DNA from: CAZUCD01 sp964618855
Lineage (GTDB): Bacteria > Sumerlaeota > Sumerlaeia > SLMS01 > JANRJK01
Length of the DNA stretch: 47,832 nt
NCBI GenBank assembly: GCA_964618855.1
Contig: CAZUCD010000006.1
Span: 1 to 47,832, forward strand
Reading direction: 5' to 3'
In this document: positions 35,139 to 43,216 of the stretch, piece by piece
Numbering within the stretch: position 1 is the first letter of the stretch
Layout of the letters: each line of letters begins with the position of its first letter
The notes under the pieces: generated by a model
Database searches by the model: none
What the model was told of the DNA's origin: nothing
What the model saw: only the letters and a program-made list of their open reading frames with translations
Position numbers and translations under genes: made by a program

Positions 35139-37147
35139 CAGCCTCCCTCGTCCCCCGGCGCGGGGATGGGGGCGAGCCATATCTCCGATCGCGGTCCGGC
35201 GGGGACGCCGATGGTCGCGCGCCTGCGTGCGGTGCGGAGCAGGTCGGCGAGGGCCTCGGATTCGGCCTCGGTCATCCCGAGCAGTTCGAAGGCTGGAAAT
35301 GCGCGAAGTTCAGCCTCAAAGGATTCGGACCGGTTTCCCGCGGCTCCGCGCGGATCGGATGCCAGCCTGTCCCGCGCGTAGAAGGACAGGATGCGCCCGA
35401 ACTCCGCCTCATTGACAATCACATGCGTTATTCCTGCGCTGCGAAGCCTCGCGGCGAGTTGCCCCCCCGATGCCGCGCTTCGCACGGCGCGGGCGAGGCT
35501 GGGCGGGGGATCCCAGGCGGTCACCGGCTCGGCCGCCGCGCCGAACAGGTGGTTCCTGCCGTCGAAGAGGACGAGCACGCGGCCGCCGTCCTGCGCCGAG
35601 CGTGCGGCCAGCACGGCCTCCGCATAGCCGGGGCCGAGTTCGGCGAGCCTCGCGTCCCATCGCGCGCCGTCGGGGACCCAGAGGCGGTACTCCAGCATGC
35701 GCCATTGCCCGGCGATGATCCCCGCGAGGCACGCGGCGATGACGGGCCGGACGAGCACACGGAGCACCGAACGGCGCCCGAGTCCCCCGAGCCATGCCCC
35801 GCACGGCGCGCAAAGCCACGGAAGCGCCCCGATCCAGAAACGCCCGGGGTTGTCGCGCACGAGGAGCAGCACGAGCCACGAGGCCAGCGCCGCGGCCAGG
35901 AGCGCCCCGGAAGCAGGATTGCGCGGTGCGAGGAGGCAACCGACCGCCCCAAGGAGCAGGAAGCTGACGCTCCCGGCGAGGGGAGGCAGGTCAATGTCGA
36001 GGATGATGCCAGGCTGAACGACGTCGCGCAGCGTGTAGGCCGGCAGGCCCAGCCGTGCGCCCGCGGTGGCCCAATACGCAGGCTGGAGCGGCGTCTGCGG
36101 ATGGTGCACCTCGACGACCCGGGCGCGCTGGCGGTGCATGAAGTCCGCGGAGGGGTATCCATCCGGGCCTTCGGGAGGGGGGATGAGCCAGATGGCGACC
36201 GGGAGCGCCCCCGCGAGGATCATGGCAACGGCGGCGCGCCAGCCCGGCCATGCGTGGCGCCGGACCCAGACACCGACAGCCCAAAGCAGCGCGAGCGGAG
36301 CAGCAACGAGGCCGAGCGCGCCGAACTTCACCGCGACGGCGGCCCCGCACATGAACGCGAGGAGCACATTGCGCGGCGCCGATGGGTCCCTGCGCCGCAG
36401 GAAGGCCCCGAGCAGGGCCTCGCAGGCCGCGGCCGAGTACAAAGCGACCCACGGATCCGTCAGGTGCTTGGAGGAGGCATCGATCACCATCGGATGCCAC
36501 AAGTACAGCACCGAGGCGAGCATCCGGCCAGCACCTCGCGCGCCGAGCTGAGCGGCCACGCGATGTGTGCAGGAGGCCCCGGCGATGATGGCGAAAGCGT
36601 GGAGCATCGCCGCGCCGGTACCCGCGCCATCAGGTGAGGTCACAAACCTCGTGAGCGAAGGCACGAGCATCGGGAGACGCCCGTAGAACATGGGCCACTC
36701 GCCTGCGAATGCCTGTGCGAAGTGCGAAGCGAGCGGAAGATGGTAGCTGAGTTCGTCGTAATCGAGGCGCGTCTGGAATGCGAAGGCGAGGTGCAGGAGC
36801 GCTCCGCCGGCCGCGAATACCGCGAGCCCTATCCACGCCGGACCACGGCCGAGGCGTGCGCGGGGCGGCGACGGCCGGCCAGCGTCCGGACGCGCCCGCC
36901 AGCGCCACCAGGCCCCAAGCCCAAGGCACGCCACGGCAGTCACGAGCCACGCAATGCCGAGGGGTCCGCGCGCCGGGGCGAGAGGAAGCAGGCAGATGAT
37001 CGAGAGGAGCGCGGAGCCGAAGGCAAAGGCCCCACCGAAGGATGAGATGCGGCGTGACCGGGCGTCCCGGGGAAGGACTGCCAGTCCCATGCCGATGGCC
37101 GAGGCGCCGAGCAGCGCGGCCCGCAGGGCCTCCCCAATGGGCTCCAA
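35138..37147 (-). CDS. GT-C type membrane glycosyltransferase
   Basis: A protein of about 669 residues with roughly ten membrane helices and a soluble C-terminal domain of about 190 residues. LDYDELSYHLPLASHFA near the first extracytoplasmic loop is the acidic motif of ArnT/GT39-like enzymes that use polyprenyl-phosphate sugars. The start is a TTG at 37147 with no strong ribosome site; an ATG at 37090 would remove most of the first helix. It is 10 bases after the MqnA-like gene and overlaps rnr, so all are probably co-transcribed. Substrate unknown. Confidence 0.82.
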   Translation of the reverse strand: MEPIGEALRAALLGASAIGMGLAVLPRDARSRRISSFGGAFAFGSALLSIICLLPLAPARGPLGIAWLVTAVACLGLGAWWRWRARPDAGRPSPPRARLGRGPAWIGLAVFAAGGALLHLAFAFQTRLDYDELSYHLPLASHFAQAFAGEWPMFYGRLPMLVPSLTRFVTSPDGAGTGAAMLHAFAIIAGASCTHRVAAQLGARGAGRMLASVLYLWHPMVIDASSKHLTDPWVALYSAAACEALLGAFLRRRDPSAPRNVLLAFMCGAAVAVKFGALGLVAAPLALLWAVGVWVRRHAWPGWRAAVAMILAGALPVAIWLIPPPEGPDGYPSADFMHRQRARVVEVHHPQTPLQPAYWATAGARLGLPAYTLRDVVQPGIILDIDLPPLAGSVSFLLLGAVGCLLAPRNPASGALLAAALASWLVLLLVRDNPGRFWIGALPWLCAPCGAWLGGLGRRSVLRVLVRPVIAACLAGIIAGQWRMLEYRLWVPDGARWDARLAELGPGYAEAVLAARSAQDGGRVLVLFDGRNHLFGAAAEPVTAWDPPPSLARAVRSAASGGQLAARLRSAGITHVIVNEAEFGRILSFYARDRLASDPRGAAGNRSESFEAELRAFPAFELLGMTEAESEALADLLRTARRRATIGVPAGPRSEIWLAPIPAPGDEGG

Positions 37148-37157
37148 TTCCGGGTTT

Positions 37158-38021
37158 CTAGCGCGAGGAGCGCTGGGTGCCGGCCGGCTGATAGACGTTC
37201 AGGGCCGGCGTGCCATCAACGAGTTGCTCCGCCATGAGTTCCTTGATGTACCGGCGGATCGAGGTGATTTCCTGTGGGCCGACCGTGGTGCGCAGGGTGC
37301 GGGTCAGGTAGGCCTCCATCGCCTGCGCGGGCACCTTAAGGCGGTCCGCCTCGCGCTTGCAGATCGACGGCACCTCCGATGTCACGTTGCGCTTGGCGAC
37401 ATCCGCGACGTCACGGTCGAGCGCGCCGACGATAATGTTGCGCTTCACGGCCCAGGTGAGCAGCACGAACGGGAGCTGCGTCAGGTCGTACCAGCTCTGC
37501 GTGAGGTCCATCGAGAAGGCAAATGCCTGCTTGCGGATGAAGAGCGCGTTCATTCCCGTGAGGAGGTAGGCGTCGTGCGGGTCTGCGTTGAAGTTGAAGG
37601 TCGCCGGGCTGAGAGGAACGTCCGAACGGTAGAATTCCGGTCGGACGCGGATCTTGTGGACCATCATGAGCTGCGCAAAGGGGAGGGCCCCGTAGTCCTC
37701 CGCGTCGACGAGGACGCGCTGGATCTCCCCCGGGAATCCCTTGGACACGAGGACGAAGAAGTTCGAGGGGCCGAGCACACTGATGGCGACGGTGGGGATC
37801 ATCGCGAGCTTCGGGTTCAGGACGAGCTCCGTCATGGGGAGGAGCCCCGCCTCCAGTTCACTCGCCTCCAGCCCATCGCGGACTTCCTGGAGGGCCATCC
37901 GCCTCAAGTTCGCGCTGCGTATGATCCCCTCAATGTTCCAGACGAGCGGGTAGGCGATGAAATCGTCGAAGTAGCCTACACGGGCCCGGATGGAGGAACT
38001 GCTCTGTGTGCCAACGGCCAT
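37158..38021 (-). CDS. MqnA-family protein (chorismate-dehydratase-like fold)
   Basis: A 287-residue protein starting at ATG 38021, with AGGTG six bases upstream. The fold pattern is that of MqnA/MqnD: RVGYFDDFIAYPLVWNIE, ELEAGLLPMTELV, DAYLLTGMNALFI and DLTQSWYDLTQLPFVLLTW. MqnA converts chorismate in the futalosine menaquinone route. The usual MqnA N-terminal GxVxYLN is replaced by ARVGYFDDF, and no other mqn gene is near. It may be a divergent MqnA or a related solute-binding protein. It lies between dnaK and a glycosyltransferase. Confidence 0.7.
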   Translation of the reverse strand: MAVGTQSSSSIRARVGYFDDFIAYPLVWNIEGIIRSANLRRMALQEVRDGLEASELEAGLLPMTELVLNPKLAMIPTVAISVLGPSNFFVLVSKGFPGEIQRVLVDAEDYGALPFAQLMMVHKIRVRPEFYRSDVPLSPATFNFNADPHDAYLLTGMNALFIRKQAFAFSMDLTQSWYDLTQLPFVLLTWAVKRNIIVGALDRDVADVAKRNVTSEVPSICKREADRLKVPAQAMEAYLTRTLRTTVGPQEITSIRRYIKELMAEQLVDGTPALNVYQPAGTQRSSR

Positions 38022-38161
38022 GGGGATCACCTGCGGGAAAAGCTGTGTGGCGCGCCCCTGGGGGCGACGTGGTCACGCGCGACTGCAATCCGTCTGTTTG
38101 GCAAGAATTCCCACCCGCTTGCGGACGGGGCGATAGGAAAGACTCGGGATGAGTCCGGTGG

Positions 38162-40279
38162 TCACTTCGGTGCCGCCGGCGGCGGGGGTGGCGGGGCCCA
38201 CTTCGACGGATCAAATCCGGAGTCCGGCATCTCAAGGAATGCCGGCTTGTCCTCGCCCTTGAGCATCATCGCCTTGGGCGGCTTCTTGATCTTCGGCTCG
38301 TCATCCTCCTCGACACGTGGCGCCGGGGGGGCAGCGGGAGCCTCGGGCGCGGGTGCCTCGCCTGCCTCGTCGAGCTTTTTCAGGTCACTGGGGCGTGGTT
38401 CGGCCTTTGAGTTTTCATGCCCCGGCACATCGAAGCTGCGCGTGGTCGGCTTGAAGTCGAACTCTGCGCCGATGGCGTCGTGGACGGCGAGGTATGTCTG
38501 GTACTTGTCGACCAGTTCCAGGAGGCGCTCCTCGCACGCTGTCATGCCCATCTCGTCGCGCTCGCTCATGGCGAGGTCGAGGCGGAAGGCGTGCTCCTTC
38601 ATCGCCTTGACGTCGTCCGGAATGATCGCGTTGCCGCCGGCCTGGATGATCGTGTTTATCTGGCTCTGGATGCGTTCGGCCCGGGTGCGGCGGTCGGCAA
38701 AGCGGGCAAACATTTCGTCCTCGATTGCGGCCTTCTCGGCCTCTGCGACCGCCCGCTGGATGTCGCGCTTGTCCGCGGCGAGTTGCCCGTACCCCTCGAT
38801 GACCACGCCGGTGGCCTGACCTGAGGTCAGGTCTGTGGCCGCGACCTCGAGGATGCCATTGGCGTCGATCTGGAACCGGACCTCGATCTCGGGCAGTTCG
38901 CGCGGCATTGGGGGGATGCCGGTGAGCTTGAAGCTGGCGAGCTTGCGGTTCTCCGCGGCAATCTTGCGCTCGCCCGACAGGACGTTGACCGTGACGGTGG
39001 ACTGATTGTCCACGACGGTGGTGAACTTGCGGTGGGCCTCGCAGGGGATGCTGCTGTTGCGCGGGATGAGGGCCTTGAAGACGCCGCCGGCGAGCTCGAT
39101 CCCGAGGCTGAGCGGCGTCACGTCGAGGAGGAGGACCTCGGCGAGGGCGCCCGTCATCACGCCTCCCTGGATGGCGGCGCCCAGCGCGACGGCCTCGTCG
39201 GGATTCACGCTGCGGTTGGGCTCGCGTCCGAAGAAGTTGGCGACCATCTCCGCCACGCGCGGTATCCGGGTGGAGCCGCCCACGAGGAGGACAGTCGCGA
39301 TCTTCTCTCGGCTGATTCCGGCATCGCGGATGGCCTGCTCGCATGGGGCGAGGAGGCGGTCCAGTATCGGCTGCACGAGGTTGATGAACTGCTCGCGGGT
39401 GAGGGTCCGGGTGTAGTGCTTGGGTCCCTTGCTGTCGGCGACGATGAAGGGGAGGGAAATCTCCGTGCTGGCGGTCGAGGAGAGCTCGCGCTTGGCCTTC
39501 TCCGCGGCCTCGAAGATTCGGGCCATCGCCTGCCGGTCCTGCGACGCGTCGATGCCGGTCTGCTGGAGGATCTCGTCGCAAATGTCCTGGGCGATGCGCT
39601 GGTCCAGGTCGTCGCCACCGAGGTGCGTGTCGCCGGAGGTCGAGAGCACCTCGAAGATGTCCGCCTGCAACTGAAGGATCGAGATGTCGAACGTGCCGCC
39701 GCCGAAGTCGAAGACGGCGATGATTTCGTCGTTCTTCTGCCCGACGCCATAGGCGAGCGCTGCAGCTGTCGGCTCGTTGAGGAGGCGGAGGGCCTGGAGC
39801 CCCGCGATTTCGGCCGCCACCTTTGTGGCGGTGCGCTGCGCATCGTTGAAGTAGGCGGGGACCGTGATGACTGCCTGGGTGATCTCCTCGCCCAGGTAAT
39901 CCTCGGCCGTTTGCTTCAGCCTCGCGAGGACGTCGCTGCTGACGGCTTCCGGCGCGACGACGGTGCCGCGGCCAAGCTCGACCTCAGCGCGATCGTCCTC
40001 CGACTCGACCACCTTGAACGGGAACTCGTCCAGAAAGTCGCGTATCTCGGAGAACCGCATGCCCATGAGGCGCTTGATGGAGCGCACGCCGTCGCCGGGG
40101 GAGGTGATGAGCTGGCGCTTGGCGAGCTCGCCGACCACGACCTCGGTGGGTGAGTAGAGCACGACCGAGGGGGTGAGTTTGGAGCCCTCGGGGTTGGGGA
40201 TGGTCTCGGGACGACCATTCTCCACGAAGGCGACGACGGAATTCGTGGTCCCGAGGTCGATGCCGATGGTGCGCGCCAT
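38162..40279 (-). CDS. DnaK-family chaperone with Pro-rich C-terminal tail
   Basis: A 705-residue Hsp70. The ATPase domain has IGIDLGTTNSVVAFVENG, VPAYFNDAQRTATK, FDFGGGTFDIS and VLLVGGSTRIP. The linker region reads LLLDVTPLSLGIE and is followed by a beta substrate domain. The lid is short and ends in a long Pro/Ala/Glu-rich tail with DSGFDPSKW. The C-terminal EEVD-like or standard DnaK tail is absent, so this is probably a paralogue rather than the housekeeping DnaK. It is 6 bases after a J-protein gene, and there is no grpE here. Confidence 0.93.
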   Translation of the reverse strand: MARTIGIDLGTTNSVVAFVENGRPETIPNPEGSKLTPSVVLYSPTEVVVGELAKRQLITSPGDGVRSIKRLMGMRFSEIRDFLDEFPFKVVESEDDRAEVELGRGTVVAPEAVSSDVLARLKQTAEDYLGEEITQAVITVPAYFNDAQRTATKVAAEIAGLQALRLLNEPTAAALAYGVGQKNDEIIAVFDFGGGTFDISILQLQADIFEVLSTSGDTHLGGDDLDQRIAQDICDEILQQTGIDASQDRQAMARIFEAAEKAKRELSSTASTEISLPFIVADSKGPKHYTRTLTREQFINLVQPILDRLLAPCEQAIRDAGISREKIATVLLVGGSTRIPRVAEMVANFFGREPNRSVNPDEAVALGAAIQGGVMTGALAEVLLLDVTPLSLGIELAGGVFKALIPRNSSIPCEAHRKFTTVVDNQSTVTVNVLSGERKIAAENRKLASFKLTGIPPMPRELPEIEVRFQIDANGILEVAATDLTSGQATGVVIEGYGQLAADKRDIQRAVAEAEKAAIEDEMFARFADRRTRAERIQSQINTIIQAGGNAIIPDDVKAMKEHAFRLDLAMSERDEMGMTACEERLLELVDKYQTYLAVHDAIGAEFDFKPTTRSFDVPGHENSKAEPRPSDLKKLDEAGEAPAPEAPAAPPAPRVEEDDEPKIKKPPKAMMLKGEDKPAFLEMPDSGFDPSKWAPPPPPPAAPK

Positions 40280-40285
40280 GGGGCG

Positions 40286-41089
40286 TTACTTTTTCTTTCC
40301 GAATAGCGAGGGCATGAGCTTCTCGAGGACGGACTTCTTCTTCTCCTCCTCGGCAGCCATGCCAGCGAGGCGCTGCTTGGCCTTGCCGTTCTCGGCATCC
40401 CAACGGAGCACGTCCTCGTAGACGGACTTCGCCTTGGATGGCACGCCAGCCGCCTCGTAGATTTCACCGAGGGTGAGCTTGAACTCCAGGTTGTAGCTGT
40501 CCATCTCGACGGCGCGCTGGGCGGCCTCTACCGCCTTGGTGAAGCCACCCTGGCTGCGGATGAGGCATTGGGCGTACTTGTTGAAGTAGTGGGGCTCGCT
40601 GTCTGGGTCGTTCTGGACGGCCGCCTCGAAGAATGGGCGGGCCTTCTCCCATTCCTGGGCCTTGAAGTGCTGCATGCCGCGGACGAAGGCCTTTTGGGCC
40701 ATGGCGACCTTTTGCTGCTGGACCTCGTTCGAGGTGCGCTTGGGCTGCTCTGGGGCCGCGGCGCCGGGGGCGGGCGGGGCCGCTCCCCCTGCGGGCGGGG
40801 CGGGTCCGGCGGACGAGGGGGCGCTGCGCGTGACCGGGGGCGCGGCGGGGGCCGAGGACTTCCCGGAGAGCGTGCTGTCGTACTCGGCGCGCTTCTTGGC
40901 GTCCTTCAGGGTGTTGTATGCCTGGCTGATCTGCGCGAGCCTGTCGCTGTTGACCTTGGCCTCTTCTGGTGTCTTGGCCTTGTCGGGATGGAGTTCGCGC
41001 GCGAGGTTGTAGTACGCCTTCTTGACCTCGCGTTCGGGCGCGTCGCGGGAGACTCCCAACAGTCGGTAGTAGTCCGTTGCCTGACTCAT
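40286..41089 (-). CDS. J-domain protein with C-terminal TPR-like repeats
   Basis: A 267-residue co-chaperone. The J domain is residues 1-70 with the HPD motif (34-36) and YNLARELHPDK. A Pro/Ala-rich linker (about 75-115) leads to a helical region of TPR type (GMQHFKAQEWEKARPFFEAA) and a Lys-rich end, FGKKK. It lacks the DnaJ zinc finger and substrate domains. It is encoded directly before the Hsp70, so it probably stimulates that ATPase and selects its clients. Confidence 0.92.
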   Translation of the reverse strand: MSQATDYYRLLGVSRDAPEREVKKAYYNLARELHPDKAKTPEEAKVNSDRLAQISQAYNTLKDAKKRAEYDSTLSGKSSAPAAPPVTRSAPSSAGPAPPAGGAAPPAPGAAAPEQPKRTSNEVQQQKVAMAQKAFVRGMQHFKAQEWEKARPFFEAAVQNDPDSEPHYFNKYAQCLIRSQGGFTKAVEAAQRAVEMDSYNLEFKLTLGEIYEAAGVPSKAKSVYEDVLRWDAENGKAKQRLAGMAAEEEKKKSVLEKLMPSLFGKKK

Positions 41090-41178
41090 TGTTTTCTTGT
41101 TCTAGTCGCTTCCGACAGGGGACCCGCCGACGGGTTGGGATGCATCGATTCCCCTCATGTTGGCGGGGCCGGAGGCGC

Positions 41179-41184
41179 GGTCAA
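41179..41184 (-). promoter_or_regulatory. Possible -35 box upstream of the J-protein operon
   Basis: On the minus strand TTGACC lies about 90 bases before the J-protein start, followed by a GC-rich stretch and AACATG. It overlaps the rhodanese stop codon. The resemblance to boxes upstream of rplU and typA is the reason to note it. Confidence 0.2.
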
Positions 41185-41576
41185 CGTGATTTGGGTTTGT
41201 GGTCATCGGGGTGGGAAATCGTGGCGCCGGAATCGACGAGGGCACGGTAGCCGCCCGCGACGGAGAGGACGCACCGGTACCCCATGCGCTGGAGATTGTC
41301 TGCGGCGAGTGCGCTTCGGAATCCACCTCCGCAGTACAGGTACAGCTCGGTCTCGGTGTCTGGAAACGCCTTCTCCACGTCCCGCTCGATGACCCCCTTG
41401 CCGAGGTGCCTCGCGCCGGCTACGTGGCCCGCGGCGAACTCGGACTCCTCCCTCACGTCCACAAGGGCCGCCCTGGGGTTCGAAGCGGTGGCCTCGATGG
41501 CCTCGCGGGCCCCGACCTCCCGGACGCGGGACTTCGCGTCTTCCACGATGGCGAGGAACCGGGGGGAGTGCTTCAT
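41181..41576 (-). CDS. Rhodanese-domain protein
   Basis: A 131-residue single rhodanese domain starting at ATG 41576; the open frame to 41729 has no support. Motifs are VDVREESEFAAGHVAGARHL and the active-site loop YCGGGFRSA with Cys82. It could transfer sulfane sulfur, for example from thiosulfate. The first 20 residues form a helix that may mediate partner binding. It is divergent from the histidine kinase gene and about 90 bases upstream of the J-protein gene. Confidence 0.92.
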   Translation of the reverse strand: MKHSPRFLAIVEDAKSRVREVGAREAIEATASNPRAALVDVREESEFAAGHVAGARHLGKGVIERDVEKAFPDTETELYLYCGGGFRSALAADNLQRMGYRCVLSVAGGYRALVDSGATISHPDDHKPKSR

Positions 41577-41707
41577 GTCAGGGAGCCTTTCGGAGGTGCT
41601 GGCAAAGGGGCGACGTTGACCGCAGGGTGGTGGCTCGCGCCTTGCGGCGGAAGAGGAATCCCCCACAGTCTGGCGTGGCTCTGTCACGGAAAGGGACGGC
41701 AAACCCG

Positions 41708-43144
41708 ATGGCTGCACGTCAGGGAACACAGGGTGAATCGACGCGGTGGGCGTGGCGACTGCGCCTGGCCGTCGTGCTCCTGTCGCTGCTGCCGCTGGTC
41801 CTGAGCATCGGGGGGTTTGTGTTCGTCAGGCGTGCCGCAACGGCGCAGGAGCGCGCACTCGAGGATTTCCTGGTGACGCTCGGCACCAAGGTTGCGGGGA
41901 GCATCCCTGCGGACGACGTGCTGTGGGTGCTGCCCCTCGTTTGCGACGACTCGACGGGGGAACTTCTTCCCGAGCGCGTCGCGGCGTACTCCGACCTGCC
42001 GGCGTGGGCGAGCCTCGAGCGCGCTGTCGCCAGCATCGAGGAGGGCGAGACAGTCTCCGGTGCGGTCCTGCTCTCCCCCGCCGGTGACCCGATCATTTCG
42101 GGGCCTCGGGCCACGGAGGAATCGGCAGAGGTTGGCGCGACCCTTGGCAAGGATGAGGCACTCATTCGGCTCGCTTCCCTGGGTACCATTGCCGCTACAC
42201 CCCGCCTCCCGACCCAGCGCAGCAAGCGCGTCTATGTGCCCATGCGCATCCCCGCGAAGGGAGGCGTCCCCGAGCGCATTGTGGGTGTGCTGCGGATTGA
42301 GGGGAGCCGCCAGTACTTCGCCGCGGTCGCCGACGCCCAGCGCCGGAGCATCACCATCCTGGCGGTCACGCTGATCCTGATCTCGATCGTATGGTACTCG
42401 GTGTACCGCCTCGTGAGGCGCGCCCAGGAGGCCGAGAGGCAGGCTGCGCTGGCGGACAGGCTGCGGGCGCTCGGGACGCTGACGGCAGGCATCGCGCACG
42501 AGATTCGCAATCCGCTGGGGATTCTGGCCCTTCAAGTCGAGGAGCTGCGCGCGGTCGCCTCTGCCTCCTCCGACGAGGCGATGCGGAGGGAAATCCCGGG
42601 AATTGCGGAGGGCCTTTCCTCCGAGATCCGGAGGCTGCGCGACCTCACCGGCCAGTTCCTCGAGTACGCGCGCCCGGCGGACGAGTCGGGGGCCCCCGTC
42701 CGGATAGACCTGACCCAGGTGGTGCCGGGCGTGGTTCGGCTCTTTGCAAAGGGCCTCTCGACGGAGAGCCGTCGTGTGGCCGAGTCGTATGCCCCAACGC
42801 CGCTGACCGTCGCCATTCCCGAGTCTCGCGTGAGACAGGTGCTCCTGAATCTGCTCCGCAATGCGGACGAGGCGATGGGGGAATCGAGCGGCGAGGTTCG
42901 GGTGAGCCTCGATCGAGTCGGCGCCGAGGCGGTGCTCCGCATCGAGGACACCGGGCCGGGGATGACACCAGAGGTGGCGGCGCAGGCATTCGACCCGTTT
43001 TTCACGACACGGGCGGAGGGGACGGGGCTCGGACTTCCGCTGTGCCGCAGCATTGTCGAGGGTGCCGGCGGACGGATCGACGTACACACGGGCAAGGGAG
43101 AGGGTTGCCGGTTCGAGATTCGGCTTCCCCTCGTTCGCGAGTAG
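41708..43144 (+). CDS. Membrane sensor histidine kinase
   Basis: A 478-residue sensor kinase; ATG 41708 is chosen for the GGAAAGGGA upstream, and the frame is open to 41627. Two membrane helices (about 15-37 and 215-235) flank a periplasmic sensor domain of about 180 residues that I do not recognise. The HisKA domain has His264 in AGIAHEIRNPLG. The HATPase domain has LLNLLRNADEAM (N box), DTGPGM (G1), FDPFFTTR (F box) and GTGLGLPL (G2). No response regulator gene is adjacent, so it is an orphan here. The signal is unknown. Confidence 0.92.
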   Translation: MAARQGTQGESTRWAWRLRLAVVLLSLLPLVLSIGGFVFVRRAATAQERALEDFLVTLGTKVAGSIPADDVLWVLPLVCDDSTGELLPERVAAYSDLPAWASLERAVASIEEGETVSGAVLLSPAGDPIISGPRATEESAEVGATLGKDEALIRLASLGTIAATPRLPTQRSKRVYVPMRIPAKGGVPERIVGVLRIEGSRQYFAAVADAQRRSITILAVTLILISIVWYSVYRLVRRAQEAERQAALADRLRALGTLTAGIAHEIRNPLGILALQVEELRAVASASSDEAMRREIPGIAEGLSSEIRRLRDLTGQFLEYARPADESGAPVRIDLTQVVPGVVRLFAKGLSTESRRVAESYAPTPLTVAIPESRVRQVLLNLLRNADEAMGESSGEVRVSLDRVGAEAVLRIEDTGPGMTPEVAAQAFDPFFTTRAEGTGLGLPLCRSIVEGAGGRIDVHTGKGEGCRFEIRLPLVRE

Positions 43145-43216
43145 CCGCACCCCCCGTTGACCCGCACAGCCTCCGACGCGAGGACTGGTCCCGAAAGAAC
43201 AAGCTCAGGAGCCAAG

